Notes: generated from the sequence alone by a model not told the origin. A DNA stretch of 64,000 bases from Jaenimonas drosophilae (GCA_030849065.1 JASAON010001612.1:31760-95759); one strand, 5' to 3'. Positions 31,401 to 39,679 are shown, numbered from the stretch's first letter. Translations and numbers: made by a program.

Positions 31401-32218
31401 AGATTCATCTCGAGGAGCTCCAGCGTTTGTGTAACGCCCATCGCGCGGCGGAGGCGGCGATGCCTTCAAATGGCGCCGTGCCACAGACCGAGGTGGAGCG
31501 CAAGGCGGCAGAGGCCGCAGGCAGCGTTGTTGGGACAACAGAGGTGATTGTGCAGTACATTCGCCAACACTTTTCAGATTATTGGGAGTTGTACCGCACC
31601 TACGAAGAAATCACGTGCCGCGCAGAGCGTCTTGATGAGCTCCTTGACAAGAGCCGCAACGACCGTGATGATAGCAAGCAAGAGTTGGATGCTCTGAAGC
31701 TCGTTCTTGATGCGTTGCGCAAGGAGAATGACAACATGCGCTACGTTCTTCGTGACATGAATGTGGATCTGGAGGAGTACATGGCCAACCTCGCACAACA
31801 AAAGAAGATCAATAAGAAGCTCAAGGCGGAGGCAGATGATCTCAAGGGCAAGGCCGCGGCGCTGAGCACAACGGCACAGCAACAAGAGTTCTGCGAGATG
31901 GGGGCGATGGAGCTGCTCATGAAGAACGAAGACATGTCTGCCATTGAAAAGAGTCTCGAGGAGGTGCAGTACTTCTGCGATGAGGATCTCATCCGCAAGA
32001 AGCGTGCCATGTTGGCCAAGGGCATCAAGGCGATTGGCAAGTTCTGTGAGAAGATGTTGGCAATGCTCCAGTCGCAGCCACGCTTCAACACGGGCACCCT
32101 TGAATCGCAGAGGCTGAATCTGTTGCAGGGGTTGGCGGAACTCCTCGGGCGCATCGATGATGCACATGAGGAGCTCAATACTCAGGTGGAACGCCAGCGT
32201 CAGGGCGTGGCGCGATAG
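22487..32218 (+). CDS. Giant kinesin with N-terminal motor and repetitive 2.8-kresidue tail
   Basis: 3243 residues, far longer than typical kinesins (700-1500). The motor domain occupies about residues 1-400: QVVCRFKP, Walker A GQTGSGKT (118-125), switch I NETSSRSH (from Asn254), switch II DLAGSE (290-295), and the microtubule-binding LTRILQESLGGNS. Neck and coiled coil follow (about 400-530). The tail contains many poly-Asn/Gln runs encoded by AAC/CAA (for example 24085-24101, 24601-24616, 28513-28532, 28597-28617, 28825-28851, 31314-31334). It also has a CPDCGH sequence near residue 627 and a series of degenerate helical units starting with (L/M)-T-x-E-x-(L/M/V) between about residues 1010 and 1880. 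A final coiled coil lies around 3000-3240. A plus-end-directed microtubule motor is expected from the N-terminal motor. No frameshift is seen. The start is the first ATG after the AG at 22438. Confidence 0.95.
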   Translation: MFYRKPEVQVVCRFKPVSKEESGHYVDSKLPPVCVVFDEQNVEVLDRVYAPNFIEGRAPKMPSENAKKRDTLRDLSKTFTLDSILSDKATQEQLYARVGYPIVKNVVKGYNGTVLAYGQTGSGKTHSMLGPEGGTLDVFNRNSELYSSRGLIPRMVEDLFKLLEAMNASERSWSVKVSIFEIYKEDILDLMGGKKKTPAVPQGAKSFRIREDVVGGKGIYIEAMEAVPANSAEELLSMIKSAMHRRKTAVTNFNETSSRSHSLVCINVDQVDRTASSDGVQIFSRLNLVDLAGSEKVYKTLAAGERLKEAQMINLSLTLLGNVIYKLTDGKSGYVPYRDSKLTRILQESLGGNSITTLVCHCSIAMYNREETLSTLRFAQRAKRVKNKPRVNRELTNTELKLQLAAANQTIEVLKQKIQLNNELLGQQRNKNEECDAEMQSILDSLMREIEDLREELQLKEEELCHERDRVDFYRKEAAQLEQELEENRQRAKREKELLEDALGRAQGDNARLLAQLRELKRDLPEGLGGHINNNNNNNGSWTPRRTPRGETRDGTNSPMPAHLCGLTSTAAAAAAMEEQLRRPETADKVIQNDFCGSFHAVVPLGQDQDLLVEKDGVVARRRLVRCPDCGHLLLLPAMRSQATMTVLGMDSPALLEGLRELTEEERTASVAVENPTRPLGSDEVSRSMQVAGQLLSAIAAPPTTNNNNNGATAADESGAAADGAEAADGGLPKDEQTMRAVEILEQVLNVITDAVQRDEDRQKQRDDAAAATANNNNNNNPAKGLTAEDAEEPHTELQDALQISARVLQAWRKSDGTLTPAQLIEQERLAQLELRKLSAPEQAAFLEHEEHLVAAELDHLGRRLQRLVASEEERAADKNGVLRGKDIELACGGEKEALQVGFGTSFADVPVATLRDTMAGKPDGAQFNEDQRGAMERGVKALQEEIQQLLAAHEAELAHGLVAASKQEEAALSAEYVDGMQKDLAKMMEDLRNTATEKIQQLLARDAPLTPDDLAGITAVLEARAADRIEGMNEQQQQRASRHRRSQGERQLRQIAARESAKLAQGTQAALTASVEQLQELLHALASGEDEAARAQNAEAVNELCVALQDQLGSALQESTSSQARATDEEVQKLVERADEVSREDHAKIVAKLVAEANDELRQMMAKVQVLAVHEQMPAEVGGAAPLTAEQLQKLAQELESLPASALSTVAKAGMSNNNYNNGGVSGDGRTAGALESGETYISAPAALMVALTPERMERLSSQLQVLVAEDAATGGALSASSPNTSAARGAREDGCDGGISLPKAQWTHATRMSVADNAKRQLAAGEWEDFVANSKQFVAAEQRKGAMQDARACTVELQRMDRRQDSLGHEVIEQLPNTLLATTMAEQETLSDPQKLLVEEGVEELALTLESALAEQREMQMMELQSVSMAELQRSAASMERISADDVENLGRALQAVVAQSLQHEIRALEGPMTAEKVDEVSVRLEGQANRIIAAACAQKQQLNEKEQGALVATLQRAFVNHQETTKQKRQKVVEIAMAELATKLRATANNGREARQGEVATPRTIERLCAKLHVIASQELSRVEQKQALIVSDETARLRAEQSHHATLREVSVMSNLQSYAQDTIQHIVGRVAMSAACATDPSAATSGGALVKYNPSCSSLTPYTAISGVGAGADMSQLSEDATALQLTELSMASGEVRGIIAEEVVACLQQAQLASREGVALALRIRAMPTPEKERLAIQVRRVGDRGTLTSPSQARRRRASEAAAAAHAAGGAIAINNTLNSPNNLGGSNNNNNRSVPRLRGVVAEDVMPLEPTAPMPVVVSREQLHDLAAQIDALQHMENASLRGAPTAEVERRQSTQLPPCTHDELTQLTAQICTLPEDEFALLQRQLVVFTRALMPLEEQQRSAAAALTSVAGYLTAVQDAYHTQVTDARIDSSIDPAKLNMALSQVQRATLYAGEEDGSTAATSGRRDVSGIITAPNRISAYESSNMGLSATELRGSARSQQQQQQQQQLLQLQQNEELSPTQLRQLQQQQQQQQAQLEGPASRLLLEDRKAQVQQEQANCLQALCDTIERARGEEAEQMQQRPFISMDQPERLLIEFINEADRNNNNNNNNSNALALRAGSENGVLTASEAEAAALRSEARNLRALQAVQVVLRNSINEGYNSSRHEVPVRDATMAVELIVYDTERTQLQRRSSVRPSPPSASTLVPVDEDQPQRPVVLRGREVSPSPPNPANTAFVRGANAHAHVQPVEVSEVMDEDAQDATSVPFFATLVEHYLAQCPEVVEAVSVLHAATQVPQTTFNQSFCSRAMSVEEQQPLEEVTNLTGEERGGPPLAAQQQHVGGLAGVREGIEQRTSAPRMEVLERRTSGQQGQLREDGDACSSKPRLLAHQRHGASLSEPIRTERIIVSLEILEEAVSAVLAANRDHVLNPYAGMAPEEVQLVRRASERVEQRPGAAPRTRVHGSISSIHAERVLLATQNLHLAGVSEERAGLSQSPARAVDASMHESSLAADDDYDDDDEAAQQQQQLRSRGGSSHNLSNPRSRSNSKIMMKDGVEQVGCSPMQVHCATAAMRTMVNEAQRVPAAREATQTEDEVVWRVLAREDVQEALKALEQCSAEADELYAGPVVVKQPYTFSTQRSHTRGAPVQVSEALALPERDEENRRHVRHAVATIDAALHNLPLAGRMKPSIQRVVEMVLDNEDDAMAEQRKKKRVLTRLGYAKATNDRSTMTEMMGSGDDLALALAAAHTPRALLGTDGAPSSSTAEVAAYREAVAEMLQTFGAPEDEIAINERQHPGECLRRLRREVALHKKAEEPLLRQEVAAKQTELACIRDTMMEVRRLVEEAQRHGAEEEVLASENPRVQRTRSLPDVFRDMVYATPNTPRNYEKENGARRSSSSAAGRPGTSGVLTEQSSNRGGGVVGRGGAEKKLSNNNNNNNTSSFMEENNSHQLVNGKLAMLPEIHLEELQRLCNAHRAAEAAMPSNGAVPQTEVERKAAEAAGSVVGTTEVIVQYIRQHFSDYWELYRTYEEITCRAERLDELLDKSRNDRDDSKQELDALKLVLDALRKENDNMRYVLRDMNVDLEEYMANLAQQKKINKKLKAEADDLKGKAAALSTTAQQQEFCEMGAMELLMKNEDMSAIEKSLEEVQYFCDEDLIRKKRAMLAKGIKAIGKFCEKMLAMLQSQPRFNTGTLESQRLNLLQGLAELLGRIDDAHEELNTQVERQRQGVAR

Positions 32219-33267
32219 TACGCCTTCATTATCATCATCATCATCAACATCATCATCATCATCATCATGGTAAGTGAGTGCGTGGTGTGTTGGATGATGT
32301 GGTTTGGTTTTTTGTTTGTTTTCGTTGACGCGCATCAGCACATGTGTGCGGATGTGTTGTTTGCGACGTTTCATAATTCATTCATCATAGAAGCCATCAG
32401 AAGAAAGACGCATGCGCAGTTATGCGTCTTGTGTGTGCGTGTGTGTTGGATGATGAGATAGGGATAGGGAGATGTTGGCACACCACAAACATGCATATAC
32501 ATGTTCTCTGTGTAGTGATTGTGGCTGTATGAGAGGAGTGGAGCACGTTGTTGCATTCTTCACGATGATCAATGTTCTCCAGGGATAACTCCTCCACCAG
32601 CAAAACACGCATCTACGCATGAAGAGCATCTCCCTCACCCCCCAACATTTATATCATCAGCACATCTTCACGTTGTGCAGTGGCAGATGTTTTCATCCAT
32701 ATAATCCGTGCTGTGAATGTGTTGTTAGAGTAGAAGGTGGGATCATCGCTGGATGGCCCCACCGCGTGTTGATTATTTCCGATTTTTTTTTCATAATTTG
32801 AGATCGTACTCCGATGTGTGTGTTGCGCGTGCTGTTGGGTTTTTTTTTGGTTCGTGAATGTGTATGCGCATGTGCCATGTCTGTTGGGCGTCGCGGGTAC
32901 TTCTCCGTCAACGCCATCATCATCATCATCCACTTGGCCTCACTCACTACTTGTGATGAGGATGTGCAACGAACGCAACGAGTGAGTGTTGGATGGCACG
33001 TGGAGGTGGCAACGTGGCCCCCAGACAACTAGATGTTGGTGCTGTGCCGCTCATTTACCACCATCTTACACCCATGAATGAAACACACAACACAAGTGCA
33101 TCAACAACAACACACGCATCATGGACGTTAGTCCTCCTACTCCCAGCTGAAGATGATGCTTCAGCACACTTGTTGTGGTTGCGTTGGAGCAGTGATACCA
33201 CCTACACACATTTATCTCTCCTCTTTCTTCTCATTGTGCATGTGTGAGGATAGCGGCGATTCATTGA
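32219..33267. other. Intergenic spacer with ATC arrays
   Basis: No convincing gene in about 1 kb. An interrupted (ATC/CAT)n array spans 32227-32269 directly after the kinesin stop. T-rich patches lie near 32786 and 32837-32850. A pyrimidine-rich patch (about 33209-33235) precedes an AG at 33247-33248, upstream of the ATG at 33268. Confidence 0.55.
32227..32269. repeat. Interrupted (CAT)n array
   Basis: Tandem CAT/ATC units with one interruption (ATCAACATC), starting 9 bases after the kinesin stop codon. Confidence 0.95.
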
Positions 33268-34026
33268 ATGAGGAAGCAGTTGAGATGGCCTCGGGTCCAT
33301 GTGTGTAGGCCGCTTATTGATGCGCAACGGAGATGGGGGCGCACACCACCACCACCGCCACCTCCCTCATCATCATCATCATCATCATCACCGTCCTCTG
33401 CATCATCAACAACTTGTGCCGTGAAGAGCCCCACAGCACCACAACTATCATCGTCTCGTGTGCCGAATTATCTCCGACGTGCGACGGCCAACGACCGCGC
33501 CATGGAAGATGATATAAACGCGTTGCGCCTGGAGTTGGTGGAGGCACGTCTGGAGCTGGCCAAGCGCCAAGATGATGCTGACGGCATCAACACCCGCGCT
33601 CTACTCCGCCAGCTCTCGGACGCGGATGTCAGTGGCCACCAACTCGTGACGAAGTGCCGCAACGAGGCTTTTGTGTTGCACATGAGCCATGATGTGGTGG
33701 AGGCGGAGCTGCGTCGCGTGCTGAGCATTGGATTAACGAATGCGGAGGTGGATGAAGCGGCGATCGCGAGCGGAGCGCGGCACCTGATTCGCGCCAACTT
33801 GGCCATTCGAGGATCTCCCGCGGTGGGGGCATTGCAGCGCATCGATGATGGTGCAAAAACAGTTGGTGAAGCTTCATCCACAAGATTAGGTGGCGGTGAT
33901 GGTGTGGCATCTTCCATCTCACCCGAGATGATGCGGCGATGTGCGGCGTGGCAACGAGTAGCTAAAGTACTCCGCCGCGTCAGGGCGAAGGAGCGTCGAA
34001 GACGTCGTCAAGGACGCCATCCCTGA
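33268..34026 (+). CDS. Hypothetical 252-residue basic helical protein
   Basis: Residues 25-50 are poly-Pro then poly-Ser, the Ser run being encoded by a TCA/ATC array at 33368-33391. From about residue 79 (MEDDINALRLEL...) a coiled-coil-like helix is followed by mixed helical sequence, and the C-terminus is strongly basic (RRVRAKERRRRRQ), which could bind nucleic acid or serve as a nuclear signal. No known domain recognised. I start at 33268, the first ATG after the AG at 33247. An ATG at 33502, just before the conserved-looking part, is an alternative that would give 174 residues and drop the Pro/Ser run. Regular codon use downstream of 33500 supports the gene. Confidence 0.65.
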   Translation: MRKQLRWPRVHVCRPLIDAQRRWGRTPPPPPPPSSSSSSSSPSSASSTTCAVKSPTAPQLSSSRVPNYLRRATANDRAMEDDINALRLELVEARLELAKRQDDADGINTRALLRQLSDADVSGHQLVTKCRNEAFVLHMSHDVVEAELRRVLSIGLTNAEVDEAAIASGARHLIRANLAIRGSPAVGALQRIDDGAKTVGEASSTRLGGGDGVASSISPEMMRRCAAWQRVAKVLRRVRAKERRRRRQGRHP

Positions 34027-34150
34027 TCATGTTGAGCTACCCACACACACACACAACATAACATAACACAAACAATAAGATGAAGTCGTGCAGTGTAGCC
34101 ACTGACAACACACATGTTCTTCTTGCTACATCATTCATTCACGTTCTCAC

Positions 34151-34170
34151 TCTTCTTTCATGTTCGTTAG
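34151..34170 (+). promoter_or_regulatory. Putative trans-splice acceptor for flavohaemoglobin
   Basis: Pyrimidine-rich stretch (TCTTCTTTC) with the AG at 34169-34170. An ATG at 34160, in frame with the gene, lies upstream of this AG and would be removed. The next ATG is 34250, which matches the family's N-terminus. Confidence 0.5.
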
Positions 34171-34249
34171 ATTAACAACCTCCTACTCCTATCGACCCCC
34201 CACCCACACACCTACACAACCCAACCCAACAACACACACCTTCATCATC

Positions 34250-35455
34250 ATGCCTCTTGCCGAGAAGACGATCCAGGTGATTGAGAAGACCGCCCCCGTT
34301 GTGGCAGCTGCAGGACCCGCCCTCACCGCCGCCTTCTACCAGCGCATGCTGAGCCACAACCCCGAGCTGAAGGATGTGTTCAACCTCGCCCATCAGCGCG
34401 ATCTCAGCCAGCCCAAGGCCCTCTTTGATTCCGTCGTGGCCTACGCCACACATCTCCGCGACCTTGGCGCACTCGGCCCGGCCGTTGAGCGCATTGCGCA
34501 CAAGCACGTGGCCTTCAACATTCAGCCCGCACAGTACCAAATTGTTGGCCACCACCTGCTCAAGGCCATTGAGGAGAAGCTGAACCCCGGTCAGGATGTG
34601 CTGGATGAGTGGGGCAAGGCCTACGAGCAGCTCGCCCAGGTGCTCATTGGCCGCGAGGAGGAGATCTATGCCAGCGTTGCCAAGCAGGCCGGCGGGTGGC
34701 GCCCCACGCGGCCCCTCACCGTCACGGAGAAGACGAAGGTGAATGATCTCATCACGAAGTTCAAGCTCTCCGCCGCTGACAAGAAGCCGATTGTGCAGCA
34801 CCAGCCCGGCCAGTACCTCACCCTTCACGTGCGCCACCCCAGCCTGCCCCTGCAGGAGATTCGCCAGTACAGCATCATCTCCACCCCCAACTCAGACTAC
34901 TACGAGATCGCCCTCCGCCGCCACGACCAGGGCCAGGTCTCACGCTACATGCAAGACGTGGTGAATGTTGGCGATCAGATCAACGCCGCTCCCGCCTACG
35001 GAGACTTCTTCTACAACACCCCAGCATCCTCCGAGGCACCCATCGTCTTGATCTCTGGCGGCATCGGACAAACGCCGCTCCTATCCATCCTCCGCACCCT
35101 CGCCGCCAAGAAGGAATCGCGGCCCATCTACTGGCTCCACGCCGCACACAACGCCAAGGTGCGCGCCTTCGCGGATGAGGTGGCACAGATCCAGGCCACC
35201 GCGCTGCCACAGCTCAAGACCTACACGTGGCTGAGCGAGGTGAGTGCTTCGGATGTGAAGGGCAGCACCTACAACTTCACGGGCCACATGGAGCTCAAGG
35301 CGGTGCCGGAGATCTTCGCCACGCCATCTGCTGAGTACTACTACATTGGCCCTCAGGGATTCATGCAGCACGTTGCCAGCCAACTCACCGCGAACAAGGT
35401 GCCCGCCGCACAGATGCACTTCGAGTGCTTCGGACCCTTCAACCCTATTCAGTAG
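34250..35455 (+). CDS. Flavohaemoglobin (nitric oxide dioxygenase)
   Basis: 401 residues, the normal length for bacterial Hmp-type proteins. Oxidises NO to nitrate using O2 and NAD(P)H. Residues 1-140 are a globin: B10 Tyr30, proximal His86 in the AHKHVAFN segment, and the REEEIY segment that closes the haem pocket. A ferredoxin-reductase FAD domain follows, with RQYSI and GQYLT. The NAD domain has GGIGQTPLLS, and the C-terminus has FECFGPF. All hallmark residues are present and no break is seen. Codons are strongly C/G-ending, like adenylate kinase, suggesting good expression. The family is mainly bacterial and fungal, with scattered protists, so acquisition by lateral transfer is likely. 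It is now well integrated, with the same spacing and splice signals as its neighbours. No targeting signal is seen; probably cytosolic NO detoxification. Confidence 0.96.
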   Translation: MPLAEKTIQVIEKTAPVVAAAGPALTAAFYQRMLSHNPELKDVFNLAHQRDLSQPKALFDSVVAYATHLRDLGALGPAVERIAHKHVAFNIQPAQYQIVGHHLLKAIEEKLNPGQDVLDEWGKAYEQLAQVLIGREEEIYASVAKQAGGWRPTRPLTVTEKTKVNDLITKFKLSAADKKPIVQHQPGQYLTLHVRHPSLPLQEIRQYSIISTPNSDYYEIALRRHDQGQVSRYMQDVVNVGDQINAAPAYGDFFYNTPASSEAPIVLISGGIGQTPLLSILRTLAAKKESRPIYWLHAAHNAKVRAFADEVAQIQATALPQLKTYTWLSEVSASDVKGSTYNFTGHMELKAVPEIFATPSAEYYYIGPQGFMQHVASQLTANKVPAAQMHFECFGPFNPIQ

Positions 35456-37159
35456 TAGGAACACATAGGTACTAGTGTAGCTATATCGTGTGGCGTGCAT
35501 GTGTGTTGTGGGGGAGGTGTGCGTGTGTGTGTGTGAGTGAATGTGTGTGTGCTTCTGCATCATACCATCATCTATCATCATCATCACCATCTCCACTTCA
35601 TGGCACGCATGCTCATCTGCCACTACTCAGACGCCGCGACGCGGGTCCGTCGAGTACCAACAGATGTTTCTTTCCTTCCTTTTTCCGGTGCGCTATGCTT
35701 TTTTTTCTTTCGTATACATCCGTCATGTTGTGCATGAGACCGTGCGTGTGTATGTGTGTAAATGAGGTGCTGATGTACTTCACCTGCAACTACATCAGCC
35801 TCGTTTGTTGTGCCGTGGCACGAGGGTGTAGCATACACACACACATACATACATATACACTCACGAGCAAAGCACGCCTCTCACGGGTGTTGTTCGTGTT
35901 GGATACCCACTACTTCTTTTACACGGACGAACGTGCTTTTTTGGCCGCTCTCCCTCTTTCTTCATTGCTCGCGCTCCACTCATTCTTCCGAATCATCCGC
36001 CATCTCCATCACACACACACGCGTTTCCGTTTTTTTTCTCTCCTCCGTTGTTTTTTTTTTCTTTGATGTTCTTTCCTGTGTTTATGTCTGGCTGAAATGA
36101 TGTGGTTCTGGTTCAGGGATGCGCATACACGCACGTATCACACCTCTGCTACACACATCCGCCACTCATACTGAGGTACTATTTGATGAAGCATGGATGG
36201 TATCTTCCAAGGGATGATGATGATGATGATGAGACGTGAATGGATGCCTCCACTTTTTTTTTCTTTTTTTTCGATGTTGGCGCTGCAAAAAGTGTTTGCT
36301 GTCGCTCTTGGATTATGTTTCTTGTTATCGCCGCAGCCGCAGATGAAGACGGTGGTGCAGCTCTATTCCACCCCCACATACACACACACACACCTAAAAT
36401 ACGATGGATGAGTGATGATGTACCCCGCCGCAGGACAACACATTGATGAGTTAGTGTTTTGTATTCATCAATGTTGTTATTGTGAGGCACTCACACTTCA
36501 TAACGATGACTTCTTCAGCATAATCGTAGCTCCTCCATCTACATACACGCTGCTCATCTATCTCTCCGCCTGCATCTGTGTTGCTCGCACTTTTTTTTTC
36601 TGTAAAGAAAATACTTCTTGTTTGGATGTGTTGGTGGCTTCATCGCGCATGTATGTGTGTTTGTGTATGAAGAGAGGACGCCAATCAGCGATGTCTGGCT
36701 CATCTCGGCATCAACACGTTCCTCCTCCATCCGTGCGCGTGCCACGCTCATCCAAGTTCTTTTTTTTTCTTTTTTTTCTTTTCTTTTCCGACTTCGAACT
36801 GCCCGACTCCGTCGATGAATGTTCATGATGATGTGTTTTCATGACGATGGTGCATCTATCCTCGTGGAGGAGATGGAGGAAATGATGATCATCGCTCATG
36901 TTTCCTTTCGTGCTTTATACCGGTTCATTCCGAAAACGAACTAAACTCACATCATGATTCATCAACGCACATGTACGTCTGCACCAGCACACCTATCTCT
37001 TCCATCATACACAACCTCTCATCTTCACTCTCCTTCATTGCACCTTCTTGTGTAGTGGGGCGTTGATGAATGGCAACACCACACAACACAACTCACTCAG
37101 CATACACATACATACATACATAAATACACCAACTACAACAACAACACACGTCTTGAGTG
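35456..37159. other. 1.7-kb spacer with many T-rich tracts
   Basis: No protein gene I believe in. It carries at least six pyrimidine tracts with T runs of 8-10 (near 35698-35710, 36028-36037, 36049-36063, 36253-36272, 36589-36601, 36760-36785), plus (GT)n at 35521-35535 and (CA)n at 36010-36020 and 36380-36392. Frames such as 35488-36066 and 36412-36828 translate to Cys/Phe/His-rich repeat-driven sequence. A possible acceptor AG at 37054-37055 is followed by a short out-of-frame upstream ATG at 37065. Confidence 0.5.
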
Positions 37160-39502
37160 ATGGACGCCTTGGGTCTTCGGCCGTTGAAGCCTAAGCTCAC
37201 GATGAGTTCCGTGCGCGGAAAAATCATCGTGCAGAATGACGGCGGTGAGCGCATTGGTGCCTATGGTGGCACAGAATGTTTCTTATCACGTCAGAGTGGT
37301 GTTGGCCCATGTTTGGTGGTGCGATCGAGCCGCCATCGACGCCACGAAGGAACCTTCTTTCGTCTTGTTGGCCTCCAACGCATCCTCTCCTCCCACTGTG
37401 CGGAGGGCAAACTCACGTTGATGATTCAGCACGGCACGTACCTCTGCACCATCTTCATTCACACCGAGGCAGATGTTGATGCTCTGCGCATGATGGCCGG
37501 AGTACTGCAAGACAGGCGTTCATGGGCCACCTCCATGGAGCAGAATGTGGCCTCACGGAGTACGGCAAAGCGTGGAGGTGGTACAACAACGAGTGGTGGC
37601 GCGAGAAACAGCGGCCTTCGCCAACCAGAATTGGCACCGCTGGAGAATGAATACGTGGACTTCGATGATGATGATGATGATGATGATGATGAGCGTGGTG
37701 GAGCACAAGAAGAAAAAGTGGGGCCTTCATCGTCACCGGCAGCAGCTGCAGCCCGTACCTCCACAACCGCAGATGGAGGACCAACAACAACATCATCATC
37801 ATCATCACCTCCAATGATGATGATCCCATCGTCGCGCAGTTACCGTGGTAGTGGCATGGCGCTCTCCGCAGAGCAAAAGAAGGCGGTGGAGCTCCTTCGC
37901 GCCGGAAAGCATCTCTTCATCACGGGCGCCGCCGGCACCGGCAAGTCTGAGTGGCTCCACCACGTCATGGGAGCCGTCCTGCCGCAGTTGGCCGCTGAGC
38001 GCGGTGGCCACGTTGCCCTCACCGCCACCACCGGTGTTGCTGCGCGGGCGATTGGTGGCTGTACTCTCCACGCCTATTCTGGCATTGGCCGGGGCGAAGG
38101 CACCGTGGAGGCCATTGTGCGCCGCGTGCAGAGCCGCCCTGACCTCGTACGTGCGTGGCGTTCGTGTGCCATTTTGGTGGTGGATGAGGTATCCATGTTG
38201 TCCGCCCGCATCTTTTCACTCGTGGAAGAGGTGGCGCGTGTGGTGCGGCGCGATCCGGCACCATTTGGTGGCGTACAGCTCGTCTTGGTTGGTGATTTCC
38301 TACAGCTGCCGCCCATCTCACGTGGTGGAGAGGAGGTGGGCTACGCTTTTGAGAGCTCCGCGTGGGCATCGTGCCGCATCCAGCCCATTCTCTTCACCAC
38401 CAACCATCGCCACGATCAGGATGCGGCCTACGCACGATGTTGCGAGGACCTCCGTCGTGGTGAGTGCACCGTGGCGGTGGACGACGTACTCATTTCCAGC
38501 CTTCATCGCCCTCTCGGGGAGGAGATGTTGGGCATCTCCGCCATCACCGTCTTTCCCACCCGCGCAGAAGCGGAGCGATGCAACGAGGCACACCTCCACG
38601 CGCTCGACGTGGTACACTTCCAGCGCTATCACTCCGAAGACTATGCCGCCATTCCTGGCGCAGACGTGGATCAGGAGGTCTCCTTCCCGGCCACCCTCAC
38701 GCTGAAGGTTGGCGCGCACGTGATTCTTCTCGCCGCCATTCACGAAGGACGCCACCCCAACCTGGTGAATGGCAGCTTCGGTGTGGTGGTGTCATTTGCC
38801 GAGCAAGATGTTGGCGGTGCGCTGCCCATTGTGCGCTTCACGTCTGGGGAGGAGGTGATGGTGCCACGCGTCACGTCGCAGGTGTCGGGGGCGGATGGCC
38901 GTTTGGCCTTCAGCCGTACGCAGGTGCCACTCTTGTTGGCCTGGGGCCTCACCGTACATCGTGTGCAAGGTCTGACACTTCCCATGATGCGCATCTCCAT
39001 CAACGCACGCTTCTTCGAGCCTGGCCAGTTGTACGTGGCCTTGTCGCGGCTGCGGAGGTGCGAGGATTTGTGCGTGGAGGCATATGATGTACCCTCACTG
39101 CGTGCGGCGCTCGCCGTGGCACCGGCCGCCCAACAATTCTACGCCAAGATGCTGAATACGCGAGATGCGCAGGCGGAGGAGCTACGACAGCAACGTGTGA
39201 TGGAGGAGCAGAGTGTGCTCGAGGAGCGGCACAAGCGTCGAAGAGAGACGGAGCGAGCCGAGAAGCGGCAGAAGCGCAAGATGGAAGCCATGGAGATGAA
39301 GGAGGAACAACAACAACAACAACAACATGTTCCGGTGAGTACATCGCACACCGCGGTGAAGCATAGTGAATCTCCAAATACTTCTTCATCTTCGCATGCC
39401 GCGGCGGCTGTGGCGCCACTCGAGGAGGATGATGCGATGATGATGAGCTCTCAAGTGCAGCGCATGGCGCGAGGGTTGATGATGGATGATGAAGAGTTCT
39501 AA
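37160..39502 (+). CDS. PIF1-family 5'-3' DNA helicase
   Basis: 780 residues. Walker A GAAGTGKS is at residues 256-263 (Lys262). Walker B is LVVDEVSML (Asp342-Glu343). Motif III is LVGDFLQLPP, later motifs include TVHRVQGLTL, and the C-terminal motif is YVALSRLRR. These define the PIF1 branch of superfamily 1B. Residues about 10-120 form a compact domain (GTFFRLVGLQ, KLTLMIQ, CTIFIHTEADVDALR) that resembles the N-terminal domain of animal PIF1; this match is tentative. An acidic/Ser-rich linker with GAT and ATC arrays (37662-37692, 37788-37806) joins it to the helicase core. After the core come a basic charged coil with poly-Gln (39305-39327) and a Ser/Asp-rich tail. Kinetoplastids have several nuclear and mitochondrial PIF1 paralogues; which one this is cannot be told here. 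No clear mitochondrial presequence. Confidence 0.93.
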   Translation: MDALGLRPLKPKLTMSSVRGKIIVQNDGGERIGAYGGTECFLSRQSGVGPCLVVRSSRHRRHEGTFFRLVGLQRILSSHCAEGKLTLMIQHGTYLCTIFIHTEADVDALRMMAGVLQDRRSWATSMEQNVASRSTAKRGGGTTTSGGARNSGLRQPELAPLENEYVDFDDDDDDDDDERGGAQEEKVGPSSSPAAAAARTSTTADGGPTTTSSSSSPPMMMIPSSRSYRGSGMALSAEQKKAVELLRAGKHLFITGAAGTGKSEWLHHVMGAVLPQLAAERGGHVALTATTGVAARAIGGCTLHAYSGIGRGEGTVEAIVRRVQSRPDLVRAWRSCAILVVDEVSMLSARIFSLVEEVARVVRRDPAPFGGVQLVLVGDFLQLPPISRGGEEVGYAFESSAWASCRIQPILFTTNHRHDQDAAYARCCEDLRRGECTVAVDDVLISSLHRPLGEEMLGISAITVFPTRAEAERCNEAHLHALDVVHFQRYHSEDYAAIPGADVDQEVSFPATLTLKVGAHVILLAAIHEGRHPNLVNGSFGVVVSFAEQDVGGALPIVRFTSGEEVMVPRVTSQVSGADGRLAFSRTQVPLLLAWGLTVHRVQGLTLPMMRISINARFFEPGQLYVALSRLRRCEDLCVEAYDVPSLRAALAVAPAAQQFYAKMLNTRDAQAEELRQQRVMEEQSVLEERHKRRRETERAEKRQKRKMEAMEMKEEQQQQQQHVPVSTSHTAVKHSESPNTSSSSHAAAAVAPLEEDDAMMMSSQVQRMARGLMMDDEEF

Positions 39503-39679
39503 CAAAAAATGAGATTTTCCTCCAGCTTCATGATGATGATGGCGTGGGGAAAAGATGGGTGGCTAGCATAGATCACGTCGTACACACACACACACACACA
39601 CTTGCACATGAAGATAGACGTGAATGGATAGAAGTACTGAGCTGTATTGAGCTCGTGATGATGATGATGATGATATGTC

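Noticed and set aside
35488..36066. 192-codon frame in the spacer after flavohaemoglobin
   Set aside because: Composition (Cys, Val, His, Phe runs) follows GT/CA and T repeats; several splice-like tracts cut through it.
35456..37159. Box C-like TGATGA motifs considered as C/D snoRNAs
   Set aside because: TGATGA arises constantly from GAT/ATG repeats here, so it has no value without paired boxes and rRNA complementarity, which I could not establish.
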